Shown here: in pieces, positions 50,200 through 61,308 of the stretch
How positions within the stretch are numbered: the first letter of the stretch is position 1
How the letters are laid out: each line of letters begins with the position of its first letter
Source: Callaeas wilsoni
Lineage: Eukaryota; Chordata; Aves; Passeriformes; Callaeidae
Direction: 5' to 3'
Assembly: GCA_013398955.1 (NCBI GenBank)
Contig: VWPU01005228.1
Location: 135,642 to 199,641, forward strand
Length of the DNA stretch: 64,000 bases
The notes under the pieces: generated by a model
Seen by the model: the letters and a program-made list of their open reading frames with translations, nothing else
Told to the model about the DNA's origin: nothing
Databases searched by the model: none
Position numbers and translations under genes: made by a program

Positions 50200-51132
50200 G
50201 GAAAGGACTGATGTTTCTCAGGAGTTGGTCTTGTGACCAACGCTGTTTAACATCTATGTGGGTGACATGGACAGTGGAATTGAGTGCACCCTCAGCAAGT
50301 TTGCCAATGACACCAAGCCATGTGGTGGACATGCAGGAGGAAGCGGATGCTATCCAGAAGGACCTGGACAGACCTGAGAGGTGGGATGATGCATACCTCA
50401 ACAAGTTCAACGACACCAAGTGCAAGGGCACCTGGACAATCCCAAGCACAAATACAGGTTGGGCAGAGAATGGATTGAAAGCAGCCCTGAAAAGGTCTTG
50501 GGAGTGGACCAGAAGCTCAACACAACCTTGTGCTTGCAGATATGAAAGCCAGCTGTGTCCTGGGCTGCATGAAAAGATGCATGACCAGCAGGGCGAGGGA
50601 GAAGGTTCCCTCCCTGTAAGTCACGCTGGTTTAGACCACCCTTAAGAGTACTGCATTCAGCTCTAGAGATTCCGACATAAGAAGGACACTGACCTCTTGA
50701 AGTGAGTCCAGAGGAGAACCATGAAGATAGTCAGAGGCTGGAGCACCTCTATGAAGGCTGAGAGAGATGGGTTTGTTCAGCCTGCAGAAGGCTCTAGTGA
50801 CATCTTACGGTACCTTCCAGTACCTAAAGGAGGCCTACAAGAAAGATGGAGAGGGACTTTTTATAGGGATATGTAGTGATAGGGCAAGGAGGAATGGCTT
50901 TAAAATGAAAGAGAGTAGGTTTAGTTTAAATACAAGGAAGAAATTCATTACCTCGAGGATGGTGAAGCATTGGAACAGATTGCATAGAAATGTTGTTGAT
51001 GCACCATCCCTTGAAGTGTTCAAAGTTGTCAAGTTGAAGGTGTCCCTGTCCATGGCAGGGAGGTTGGAATTAGATGATCTTTAAGGTCCTTTCTAATCCT
51101 AACCATTATATTATTATGTGATTCTATGATAA
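50200..51132 (+). mobile_element. CR1 LINE, 3' end (about 0.9 kb)
   Basis: A plus-strand CR1 starting at the RT palm and running to the 3' tail ATTATGTGATTCTATGAT near 51130. The active-site region reads as AAGTTTGCCAATGACACCAA, so the usual FADD is FAND. The last coding part stays open at 50767-51084 and matches the CR1 C-terminal region (VKHWNRLHRNVVDAPSLEVF), giving the false look of a small gene. Upstream there are several frame changes. Confidence 0.92.
50767..51084 (+). pseudogene. CR1 ORF2 C-terminal remnant
   Basis: A frame of 105 codons corresponding to the C-terminal end of CR1 ORF2, from the GLFSLQKA block to the part overlapping the 3' UTR. Conserved pieces include NGFKMKESRFSLNTRKKF and HWNRL. 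It stayed open by chance after insertion; there is no promoter or start that would make it a gene. Confidence 0.82.
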
Positions 51133-52714
51133 GAATATTAAATTGAAAACTGCATAACTTATTTTTTTATTCCTCAAAAAGAAGATAAAGGTAGAGTAAT
51201 GCAGTCCAGCTTTGCAGTAGTTGTTTACATGTAAGGTTTAGTTATGTAAGTAATACCCTTAGTTAAAAGATACCTCATTATGAAAAACTGCAGCCAGGAT
51301 TTCATTGATTAATACAAGAAAAAAAAGCTTTAAATTACTTTTGGTTTGATTTACTCTTTTTTTTTTTCAGTGTCAACTACAATATTTTTTAATGCTTCTC
51401 AAAATATTGTCTAGCTTCATGTATTTCCACCATACTATAAATAGTTTTCCTATTCTGTAATCATATTGTAGAGTACATTTAAAGTCAGAAAAGTGTGTAA
51501 GCATCTACCCAAGTTTTAAGAATAGGAGAGGTCTATAAGATTCGGATGAGTGAACTCAAGAGGTCTGGTAACATGATTAAATTCTGAACATGAGCTTAAC
51601 TGCTACATATGGAATCTTTTCTGTAGTACACTTATTATGAGGAGACAAAAACCTGTTTGGATAATTTCTCCTTAGCATTTCTGTATTATGTTTTAGTTCA
51701 TAAGAATTACTTAATGGTACAGTTTTTCAATTTCTTATATAAATAAACTCTTCAAAATCTTGGACATAGAACTAAGTTATGAAGAATGGTTTTATTTGGA
51801 TTTAAAGTTTATTTAACTCACTCAATAATAAGGTCCTTGGTATTAAAGTTATATTATTTCTACCTAACTTTAAGCAGGCCATTAATAGTTATTGTGAATA
51901 CTCAAGAGTAAATAATGTACATTCACTGCTGGTTACAATTAAAACTATTCCCCTTTTGAACTGGATTTTGGTCAATGACTAAAAAATCCTTGTGGAAAAA
52001 AAAAAAGATTTTGTGTTCTGTCTGAAAATATTAGGAGAGAGCATGGCCAGCAGATCTGATGAACAGCACTGGTAGAGCTTAGGAATGCAGTTACATTTAA
52101 ATCATCAGTATAAATATTTAAACAACATTAGATTCTCTTTACCATTCCTAAAAAGTCACCCAAGATCAATGGACAGAAAGTACAACAAAAACTCAGCAAA
52201 ATAAGAGCATACTTTATTTTTGACCTGTACTATAGAAATTTTATGAAGTAATCATGTTTCATAATCTTGACTCTGGCAGCAGAGAGTCTGTTGCTGTCAA
52301 TGACTACTAACTTGAAGGGGACAGAATGAAAATCTAATTATATAACATAAAGGATTTTTTGACTTTTGTTTATTTTTAGGACAGAACTGACAATTTGGAT
52401 GTTTTCATCTTAACACTACTTAAATCCCAAAGCTGAAATCCACTTTTAAGTCAATACTCCTGCAAACATCATGCATAATGCTTCTCTACTCAGCCAAGGC
52501 AAAATAGGGGGTTTAGGTGGGTTGTTTTGGATTTCTGGGTTTTTTTTCCTGAGAAGAATCACATCCAAATATAGATATTTTTACATTTGTAATAATTGTT
52601 ACATGTTTTTACTGAAATAATTAATTTTCATAGGCTTTACTAGAATCCATATATGTAAGTACAATTGTGATCTTTGTTATTTCAGCAAGTAAGATTACAG
52701 GTATGGACTTCAGG
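51133..52714. other. AT-rich stretch, no gene seen
   Basis: Unique-looking AT-rich DNA; no recognised element. Confidence 0.55.
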
Positions 52715-52842
52715 AGAGCTAATTTTAGTCTCTTCAGGGATCTGCTTGGAAGAATCCATGGGAACAGGCCCTGAAGGAACCTTGGAGAGGTCCAAGAAAG
52801 CTAATCCCTTCCAACGTGACTCATTCTGATTCTGTGATTATT
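52715..52842 (+). mobile_element. Short CR1 derivative: endonuclease end joined to 3' tail
   Basis: The first part corresponds to the end of the CR1 endonuclease region (conceptually FSLFRDLLGRIHGN, then a GEVQES-like piece). At about 52805 it passes straight into a CR1 3' end (CCCTTCCAACGTGACTCA, then ATTCTGATTCTGTGATTA). The RT and most of the 3' UTR are missing. The layout echoes the 39225-41950 copy, with a breakpoint a few codons earlier. Confidence 0.65.
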
Positions 52843-53002
52843 TTAGAACAATTTCTCTCTCTTTTCAGGATCAACAAACAATGTCTTCCCATATGTACTT
52901 GGACATTATTTAAAAGTCTGTAAGTGCAGTAATCCATGTGCAGTCAAAGTTATTGTTAAATTTAGGTAGTCACAGAGACAATTGTCTCAAAAACATGAGT
53001 GA

Positions 53003-53007
53003 CAAAT
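53003..53007. repeat. Probable TSD CAAAT, left copy
   Basis: CAAAT here and GAAAT at 53602-53606 flank the LTR, 4 of 5 bases equal. Confidence 0.5.
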
Positions 53008-53285
53008 TTTGATGGCTTTGGTTGGGAAAGAATTAATTTTATTCATAGGAGCTGGTATAGGCCTTATGGTTTAGATTTGTGCTGAAAATGATGTTGACAG
53101 TTCAGGGATGTTTTAGCTGTTGCTGAGCAGGGCTTTCACAGAATCAAGGTCTTTTCTTGCATCTCATGCCACCCCATCAGTGAGGTAGGCTGGAGGCACA
53201 CAAGGACTTGGGAAGGCACGCATCCAGGATGGCTGAGCACGATTGACCCAAGGGATATTCTAGACCATAAGGTGTCATGTCAGCA

Positions 53286-53292
53286 TATAAAA
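53286..53292 (+). promoter_or_regulatory. TATA box of the ERVL-like LTR
   Basis: TATAAAA in the context CAGCATATAAAAGATGGGGG, as conserved in this LTR family. The sister at 55263 has lost it (TTTGTGTA). Confidence 0.55.
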
Positions 53293-53514
53293 GATGGGGG
53301 AAGAAGGAAGGAGTGATGGTGTTTGTCTCTCATCACCATGACACATAATGGAACCCTGCTTTCCTAGAGATGGCTACACAGCTGCCTGACCATGGGAAGC
53401 AGTGAATGAATTCCTTGTTTTGCTCTGCTTGCATACACAGCTTTTGCTTTACCTCTTAAACTGCCTTAATCCCACTTTTACTCTTCTGAATATTTTTCCT
53501 ATCCAATCAGGGCA

Positions 53515-53560
53515 GTGAGTGAGTGAGTGAGTGAGTGAGTGAGTGAGTGAGTGAGTGAGT
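53515..53560 (+). repeat. (GTGA)n microsatellite inside LTR
   Basis: About 11 perfect tetranucleotide units lie where the sister LTRs have a single GAGTGAG-type word. Confidence 0.95.
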
Positions 53561-53601
53561 CTTTGTGGGGCTTTTTTTCCAGCTGAAGTTAAACCATTCC
53601 A

Positions 53602-53606
53602 GAAAT
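53602..53606. repeat. Probable TSD GAAAT, right copy
   Basis: Differs from CAAAT at 53003-53007 at one base. Confidence 0.5.
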
Positions 53607-55262
53607 TGAGCATAAATTACACATAAAATAAGAAACTAATGAGAACAGGTAGCCCAATTATTATACATTAAATGTTAAACTTTTTTTGAGATGCATTCTT
53701 GTGCTGCCTATGGTAAGGAGGGAAGAAGAAAAAGTAAAGAAACCTGCATTTTTCTTCCTGGGAGGTATTATAGAAGAACAAGTGAAGCATAAAGTATTCA
53801 TGCTGTAGGAGCCACATACTGTGGCAAGGCACAGAGAATTCTTAATTGATTCAAGTAAGAAGCAGGCTAAAACAGTTAAAATGCACAGCTTTTTCCATTT
53901 AGCTGATTTTTTCTTGTCATTTTCAAGGCACCTGAATTTTGTTTAAGTACATAACAAAAAAACTGCCAACACCTCATTTCACACTGCATTTGTAAATGAC
54001 TTCTTTAAGGCCAGAAATAAGTAGCTACTTGTTAGCAGAAATCTCATTTAGCTGTCAGTAAAAAAGTATCCTAAGAGCATCTAATAAAGTAATAAAATTG
54101 AATACAGTGCTTAGAGCTTCTGCATGCAAAATAAGATTGAATCAAGCATGATGTTTAGCACTCAGTACCTATTCAGAAGTTTACAAATGGGTTTAGAAGA
54201 AAAGTATCTAAGTATTCTATAAGCTAAAGAGAAAAGACTATTACGAAATTTGTAGACTATTATGAAATAATGGAGAGTAAAATTTTCTCGTCAGTTATTT
54301 GTGTTTTGGCAGATTTCTTCATATAATTTATTAAAGACCTGCCCTTGAATAGTTAAAATGTTGTCTAATGTTTTTAGTATTGTAGGTTATTCAAAAACAC
54401 TGTTTCATTTGCATTATTTTAGTTAGCACATATGTCTCATTATTAATTTATTTTCACTATTCTTTTAAAGTATCAAAATATTTTTTTCCAGCACGAAAAA
54501 ATTTGAATGAGTTGACGTTACGACAAACAGAACAGGAACAGTGTTGAAACTAAGTTTTCATGGCACAAAAGCATTATTTTACATCCAGCTCTATAATATA
54601 CTTGTGGAGTTAAAGTGATGTCCACTTTCTGATTTTGGGAAATAAAAATTTTCTTATTTTGTCCTGTTTTCAATACAGACGGATACTTTTCATATTTTTT
54701 CCTAATATTTTTTCTTGAGTATGTTAGTCTTCTCTCTACCTTTTCCCCTTACCTCTTTTGTAATGTGTAACAAAAACATGGTTTCAGTTTCATGGCTCTT
54801 CAAAGTTATTCTTATATGACATATTATTATTGAGATTTCATTTTCTGTTCCCAGTTGACTCATCATGACCAGTCTCCATCATCTACCAGTCAAATTATAA
54901 AACATGAATCTATTAAATTTCTCTTGTCATTTACTTAAAATTATGAGGAACTATGTCATTATCCTTCTTCAAATTTTGACTTAAAACCTTCTTTGTCTTG
55001 ATGCTTATAATAAACTTGTCAGCATTCTGGTTTCTAATAAGCTAATGACATTGAGTTTCATAATATCTACTTTTCTTATTTACTCACTTCCTCCTGTTTC
55101 TGTCTCTGACATAATCCCAGGTAAGATTGTTATCAGTTTTTGTTTTATACTTATAAAGGATTTTACATAAGAGGTTGTGGGGTTTTTGGTTGGTTGGTTG
55201 GTTGGTTGATTGGTTATTTTTTGCTTTTTTTGTAGAATGATCTTTATTTCAAGGAATGCAAG
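53607..55262. other. AT-rich stretch, no gene seen
   Basis: Contains a short (GGTT)n run at about 55185-55215. No recognised mobile element or gene. Confidence 0.55.
55185..55215 (+). repeat. (GGTT)n short microsatellite
   Basis: Seven or so GGTT units, the last ones interrupted by GATTGG. Confidence 0.85.
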
Positions 55263-55827
55263 TGTCATGGTTTAAACTGAGCAAGGAACAAATCCCTATG
55301 CAGCCACACACTCACTCCCTCATCTGTTGGTTTGGGGAAAGAATCAGGACAAAAGTGAGAAAATTTGTAGTTTGAGATAAAGGCAGAGTAATAGGGAAAG
55401 CGAAAACCACACACACAAGCAAAGATAAACAAGGAATTAATTAACCTTCCCATAGGCAGGCAGATGTTCAGCCATCTCCAGGAGAGCAGCACACATAATG
55501 GTTACTTGGGAAGACAAACACCAACACTCCAAATGTCCCCTCTTTCCTCCTTCTTTCCCCCACTTTGTGTACTGAGCATGAAGTCATATGGTCTGGAATA
55601 TCCCTTTGGTCACTTTGGGTCACCTTCCTGATTGTGTCTCCTCCCAACCTCTCATGCACTTCCAACTTCCTCACTAGCATGGCAGTACAAAAAGCAGGCT
55701 CTTTGTGAGGCATGCTCAGCAATAGCAGAAACCTTTCTATATCATCAGCTCTGTGTTAAGCACAAATCTAAAACATAGCTCATACCAGCCACTGTGAAAA
55801 AACTCTACCCCAGCCAAAACCAGCAGA
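55263..55827 (-). mobile_element. ERVL-like solo LTR, near full length
   Basis: 565 bp; minus strand. It starts TCTGCTGGTTTTGGCTGGGG at 55827 and ends GTTTAAACCATGACA at 55263. It aligns throughout with the reverse complement of 53008-53601. The flanks GCAAG (55258-55262) and GTAAG (55828-55832) match at 4 of 5 bases, an acceptable 5-bp TSD. The TATA box and ATTAAA are both mutated, so promoter activity is unlikely. The three short minus-strand frames at 55080-55722 do not encode retroviral proteins. Confidence 0.87.
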
Positions 55828-55832
55828 GTAAG

Positions 55833-56650
55833 TCTAGTCCATAATAAGTTTTCACACTTTCCATTTTCTTTACTACCCTGCTAAATTGATATCATTTGAA
55901 GCAAACTCATTAACTATAAAAGTTTATCTACATAGCAAGTCTGCACTGCCGAGAAAAACTCTTTGAAATGTATGACTTTTCATCTAGAAAGGTATTACAT
56001 TATGTACAACATGTGTGTCAATAGCTCATTTTACATAAGAAAAAAGAAAACTAAAAAAGAAATATATACTGTAGGCAAAATGCCACTTATATGGTTTTCA
56101 TTATCATGGACTTTCTCAGCTGAAAGCTGAGCTGAAATATTAGACATGTTAATGAGCTGCTTGGAAAAATGTGGATACGAGTGTTTTCACAAAATTTTGG
56201 GGCCCTTATCTTTCATAATCGTAGGAATATCTTTGAACTTCTGTAACATTTTATCATCTCTTTTCCTAGAAATTTTTTAAGTGGAAAAAGCTCCAAACAA
56301 ATCTTTTGTGTAGTTACAGCATGTAAGTATGGGTCCCGTACTTCTCTGAAGTTCATATATGAGATGCCTCATGTTCTTTCTGAGTCGTCTTTTTTTTTTG
56401 TTCTTCTTTGACAATATTACACAGCATGAGTTCAGGGGACATGGAAGGAGACAGTGGATCTTGTCTGCTTTTGCAATCAGACATGAATCCTTGTACAGAG
56501 AAAAACTTAAGAAATCTTGAGAAATAGGATCGGAGGAAGATGCCTAGATTTTATATGGCTAGCTGAACCTTCAAGTTATTTGGCGGACCACAACACCTCT
56601 TGGAACATTAGCTGAGTTCCCTTGTTCAATCTAATGTGTGAATTAAACAC
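55833..56650. other. Intergenic, no gene seen
   Basis: Unique-looking AT-rich sequence. Confidence 0.55.
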
Positions 56651-57082
56651 AGAACCTTAGAATCAGAGAACAGCTTGGGTTGGAATGGACCTCAAAAGAT
56701 CATCTGGCCCAAACATTTGTAAGAAAGGAATCTTAGTTTAGATTATCTATCAGCCTGTCCAATGACATCTTGAAAACCTACAGTGAGGGGAATTTACCAT
56801 GTCCCTAGGGAGTTTTTTTTGCAGTGAATGGTTGTTCTCACTGAAAAAAATTCTGTCTTATTTAAAGATAAAACCTCTCCTGATGCAATGTGTACCAGTT
56901 GCCCTTTGTAGCTCTGCGGCTCTTTGTGAAGATGAGAGTTTCCATTGTCTTTGTAGCCACCTTTTAAGCACTGGAATGCTGTGATGAGGTCTTCCCTGAA
57001 CATTCTCTTCTCCACAAGAAAAGATCTAACTCCTTCAGCCTTTACCCATAAGGCAGAGTCTCTAGCCCTTTGATTATCTTGA
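56651..57082 (-). mobile_element. CR1 LINE 3' end
   Basis: Minus-strand CR1 3' region. The plus strand shows, in order, AGAACAGCTTGGGTTGGAAT, AGATCATCTGGCCC, the GATGAGGTCTTCCCTGAAC block and the CTTCTCCACAAGAAAAGAT block typical of the coding end. 5'-truncated near 57082. The 103-codon minus frame 56794-57105 overlaps its coding end but carries changes that break the family pattern. Confidence 0.88.
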
Positions 57083-58193
57083 TGGAAACATACCAAAATA
57101 TTCACCCTATTAAGCTATTCACAACTATATACTTTCTGATCTCCATAGGATTTCAATTTAGTCATCAAAATAAAAGAGATGAATATCACCCCAGGATCAA
57201 TTCAAAGGCTACAATTCTCATATCCTAAACTGACTTTTGAAAGTGCTGTTTTCTTGCTATATGCATGTACAAGGGCGGTTCAGTCCAAATTACCTTGATC
57301 CCCTAGATCCTCTCTTGCTCATTTCCATGTTCTACTATTAAATGCCTGTTAATGTTTTAATACCTCATTGTTAGGCTGAAGACCCATCATAAAACTAACC
57401 TGTGATGCAAATGTCTCAGAAATTGCTGCCTGAGAAGAGAGGAAGGAAGAGGAAATTCACTAACAAGCAAAATAACAAAGAAAAAAGTAAAAACTGTAAA
57501 TAATGGTGCTGCCATGCAGTCATTGTAGCTGGAGCTCTCTAGCAATGAAAAAGATATGACAAGAGATTTAAGAGAAGATAATCCCTTTTTTTTGTAAAGG
57601 CAACAGAAGCTGCTGAACAGAAAGTTGCTTGATAGATATTTCTAGACATATATACATAAATACTTACATATGTATGCAAGAATATACAGGCATACATATA
57701 TGTATACATACACAGACTGAGGAACTATGAGATTTTAGTAAAGAGAATTTGAAAAGATTACACTTGAAGAAGTAAATAAATTTCATATATGCATGTTTTC
57801 ATAAAAAGAGAAAAATGACTGAAACATTAGAACAAATGAAGCTCTTAATCTGAGCAGACAGTTTTGGAGAGGTTGTGGAATTCATGGCCCAATTTACCTC
57901 AGCACGACTATCCTGAGTGTCAAAATATTGATTCTCTAGTCTAAATGAGCTGCCTTGGATATTCTTCTAGTAAAGGGAGACAGGTACTTTAAGACAGATG
58001 TCACAACTCACATTTCAGAAATTTATATGAATGCCATCCCCTCTTCAAAATTTTTTTGCAGAACATTTAGGTTTTAAAAGCATTGCTGCAAGTCCAAGCT
58101 ATTATCTATGTCACATAGTAACAAATACTAAACCTGTTACTTGAAGAGCCCATTTCAGAACTCAATTAAAATATTTAATACTACAAAATAGTA
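57083..58193. other. AT-rich stretch, no gene seen
   Basis: A diffuse TATACA/CATATA patch lies at about 57640-57715. Otherwise unique-looking. Confidence 0.55.
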
Positions 58194-58199
58194 GTGTTT
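58194..58199. repeat. Probable TSD GTGTTT, left copy
   Basis: GTGTTT here and at 58759-58764, exact, on both sides of the GC-rich LTR. Confidence 0.65.
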
Positions 58200-58758
58200 T
58201 ATATTAATATTAAAATGCGCCGCCGGCACGCTGGCTGGGCTGAGCTGGCAGCAGCTTGGTCCAGGCGTGTCCCACACAAAGGAAGGACGCCCCGGGGCAC
58301 CTCGCTGCCTCGCTTGCCAGCCTTCCAGCCCGTGCGGTGGAGAGCACGGAGCCTAGCGTGCCCGGGGCTTTGGATAGCCCAGGCGCCAGAATTGGGTTGA
58401 GCAGAGGTGTCGTCCGGCCGGTAATCCAAGGGTTATTGTAGAAGCACCCTCAAATGGTCTGGAAGCCGAAGAGAGCAAGGCACAGTAATCAGGGCTTTAT
58501 AAAGGATGCAGGGAAGGGGGCGGGGTGACACCACAGGGACCCATAGGAAGAGGAGAGGGGTGGGACAGGTCCGGACACCTTCCCTTAGGGGACACAAGAG
58601 GTGTCTGTCAACTGCAGACAGAACCACCCCTCAGGAATCCTAGGAAACCAAAGGTAGAAGCCATCTTCACAGAATGGGGGTTTCACTCCTCGGTACCAGC
58701 CCACCAAACCTCTGTTTCTGGGCTCTGTGGCCCCCCGGTTGGTTCCCTCACCACAACA
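58200..58758 (-). mobile_element. GC-rich ERV solo LTR with 6-bp TSD
   Basis: 559 bp, minus strand. It starts TGTTGTGGTGAGGG at 58758, with a TATA box (TTTATAAA within 58495-58504) and an AATAAC-type poly(A) signal at about 58432-58437, only 65 bases further on, so R is short. A very GC- and CpG-rich U5-side region follows. Exact GTGTTT flanks suggest a 6-bp TSD, usual for ERVK-type elements. The inferred 3' end is AT-rich and ends TA and not CA, so the edge may be altered or misplaced. Short frames on both strands across it are composition effects. Confidence 0.72.
58495..58504 (-). promoter_or_regulatory. TATA box of the 58-kb LTR
   Basis: Palindromic TTTATAAA, readable on either strand. 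The following AATAAC-type signal and the TG end favour the minus strand. Confidence 0.5.
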
Positions 58759-58764
58759 GTGTTT
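58759..58764. repeat. Probable TSD GTGTTT, right copy
   Basis: Exact match to 58194-58199. Confidence 0.65.
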
Positions 58765-60662
58765 AAAGTTTAAAAAAATATAGGATATTGCACTAAATTC
58801 CATTTAAATTACTATGAGGTGAAGGCCTGATCAACAACAAGTCTAGATTCTGAAAAAATAAACTATGATATCAATCGAAGTGGAACAATTTGTGAGTTCT
58901 GAAGAACAAAATGAAATTAAAAGATGAGCAGATACACTGGAGCATTTAAAATATTTGGCAGATGATTAAAACTGTTAAAGTTTTTGGAGTACAATACCAT
59001 TATTTATGCATATTATTTATGCATAATGGTGAAGTGTTGTTGCAAAAGGCAGGAGTCTTTCATGAAGTTATTCCTACCTATGCAATGTTTTTTGCTCTGA
59101 ACAGATGCAGAAATTAAGGGACAAATATGGCTTCCAGCCAAAAAAGGATAAAGAAAGATGGCATAAAAAAAAATCCTCTAGATACTTTAACAGAGAAGGT
59201 AATGAAAGTTCCAAAGGACAAGATAGTAGTTAGGAAAAGACTAAAACTGAGTTATTTGAAAGATCTGGAATAGAAAAACCTAGTTGAGCTACTTCTAATT
59301 GCAGGGTAAGAAGGCTTGACTGGTGTCAGCAATTCTGCTGTCATGATTATGAGACTGTGGGACCTAGTTGAATGTATCATAATTTGCTTAATTTTCTGAG
59401 TCTTTTGCGTCTGTATTTTGCTTACCTTCCTGCCAAAGTACCAAGGCAAGGATGGACTGAAGGCAACTAAGCTTTCCCTTGACAAGTAAAAAGGAAATAT
59501 ATGTTGTATGGGAGACCTGAAAAGTACTCTTGTCTTAAAATTTAGCTTGATTTTCCAGAAGTTGATTGGCCTCTATGGACAATAAAACTTGTCACTGATA
59601 CTTTTTGTCCATTCTTTTCTTAGGGTTTTCTTTCACAGAAAAATAATTTATGAAAACTTGAATAGATTTTCTAACTTTCAACCAAAAAATCAGATAAATT
59701 TCCAACTAAAATTAAGCTATTACAATACTCCTTAGATATCTAAGCCTAGCTCTTAAGGACCTTTCCCTGATGTGAGATACCTAACTTCTTTCTAATAACA
59801 AACTATGGATACTGCAAATACTGAGGCATTCAGTAAATTAGTCGTATATAATCTCAACAGGATGCAGAAATTGATAAAGGTCTATTCCAATTATGTTACA
59901 GGGAAATTCTGCTTAACTCCATATGAGAAAAAAAACCCTATTTTTTTATCAAAATGTGTGAGAGTACCCCATAAGAAAATACTCACATGGATTGAATGAT
60001 TAGTTTTATATTAACACTAACTATATTATAAAAAAAAGAAAAATAGAAATGAGGCCATAAAACACATCCTGGTGAGTACAGTAACAAAAATGTCCTGCAA
60101 ATAAATTGGGGCACAGCAGGAAGGACTCTGTGCATAAGCAGCAGGCTCCTAAAATTGATCATCTGTCTTGCTGAAAGTTAATGGAGCTCTCTCAATATAG
60201 AAACAATATAGTCAATCATGCTTCGTAGTATAATTAACTACTAACTAAAGTTGGAATGATTTGAAAATATTTCATGAGTATGGCAGAAAGACTAGCAGAG
60301 TTGATGATCTTCCTGGTTCTGTAATACCAGTGGGAGATGTTGAATGTCTGTAGTGAGATACTGTGTATCTATGCTGGTTACAGTATTAAATTATTTTTAC
60401 ACTGCAATGGAATATGAAAATGTAACCCTGCCTCTTCTTATACTGATAGTACTGACGTTTCAAATCATATATTATAACACAAATGTTTATAAAATCTACA
60501 TCTGAATTTTACTTGTGTTACCTATTCATGATGAGAAAATATAATCTGTCAGGAGTGCCATTGAAATTATTGATAGTCTACCTCCTGATAATTTAGAAAC
60601 ACAGGTATCAGCGTGTCTGCAGAAAAATCAAACAACAGGTAGTAATAATGAGCTGTATTTGA
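58765..60662. other. AT-rich stretch, no gene seen
   Basis: Contains a near-palindrome at 58996-59030 (see separate entry). No mobile element or coding region recognised. Confidence 0.55.
58996..59030. repeat. Near-palindrome, 35 bp
   Basis: Starts ACCATTATTTATGCAT and ends ATGCATAATGGT; the arms are inverted copies except for a missing AAT-type triplet. It also contains two direct TTATTTATGCAT-like words. Confidence 0.8.
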
Positions 60663-60808
60663 ATCAGAGAATATTGTGAGTTGGAAGGGTCCGACACGGC
60701 TCATTGAGTCCAGCTCTTCAATGAATGGGAAGATCCCATAAAGGGATCAAACCCACAACCTTGGCATTATTAGCACTGTGCTCTAACAAAGTGAGCTAAT
60801 CTCACAGT
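60663..60808 (-). mobile_element. tRNA-Ile-derived SINE (TguSINE1-like), near full length
   Basis: The minus strand begins with a tRNA-Ile-like head. It has an A-box region TTAGCTCACTTTGTTAGAGC, an anticodon-arm region GTGCTAATAATGCC and a B-box region GGTTTGATCCC. A CR1-like tail follows with GGACTCAATGAGCC and CCCTTCCAACTCACAATATT, ending near TTCTCTGATTC. This matches what I recall of TguSINE1, a SINE of passerines moved by CR1 machinery. Mutated stem pairs and the fused tail rule out a working tRNA gene. Confidence 0.85.
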
Positions 60809-61202
60809 CATGAATAGAGCTAGAGGCAAATTTGAAAATAATCTAAGAAAGAGACTGTTAAACTACTGTGATGACATATGCAAAGAAATGCCTTCATCCT
60901 GAAGGCATCAAGTGCCACTGAAAGAAGCATCAAGACAAATAGGAGTGTAAACTCACTGCTTTCCATAGGTGTAAGCACATGCAGAAGAGATGTCTCAGTG
61001 CTGTTAAGTGGATGAAAGCCAGGATGAAACTGATTACATAAATTATACCTGACTAAGCTGTAGCTGAGTGTTAACTATATTTGAGTCACCTGCAGTTAAT
61101 AACTGCAGTTTTGGGAATTACATAGCAAGTTTTCAGGATGATCTCTTACTTCTCTTGGATTAGGTGAACCATGTTTCCCAAGGATCAGAAGTAAATATTT
61201 CT
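60809..61202. other. Intergenic, no gene seen
   Basis: Unique-looking sequence between the SINE and the TTTTA microsatellite. Confidence 0.55.
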
Positions 61203-61264
61203 TATTTTATTTTATTTTATTTTATTTTATTTTATTTTATTTTATTTTATTTTATTTTATTTTT
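61203..61264 (+). repeat. (TTTTA)n microsatellite
   Basis: Twelve or so perfect pentamers, about 62 bases, followed directly by a 113-codon open frame region. Confidence 0.97.
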
Positions 61265-61308
61265 TAGTAGCATGGGACAATGTTGTAAAGAATCAGACTC
61301 CTAAAATA

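Larger units (their letters stand above)
53008..53601 (+). mobile_element. ERVL-like solo LTR, near full length
   Basis: 594 bp. The start matches the family start TGTGCTGGTTTTGG with decay (TTTGATGGCTTTGG). It ends GTTAAACCATTCCA where the family has AACCATGACA. TATAAAA at 53286-53292 and a decayed ATTAAA (CTTAAA, 53455-53460) follow in order, so the LTR is plus-strand. The GAGTGAG word near the U5 end has expanded into a GTGA microsatellite (53515-53560). The near-match 5-bp flanks suit an ERVL-type insertion. No internal genes remain. Confidence 0.85.

Noticed and set aside
53008..55827. A full-length ERV with LTRs at 53.0 and 55.3 kb
   Set aside because: The LTRs are of the same family but face opposite ways, and each has its own TSD-like flanks, so they are separate insertions.
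60720..60808. Possible tRNA-Ile gene
   Set aside because: Stems are broken by substitutions and the head is fused to a CR1-like tail, so it is a SINE.
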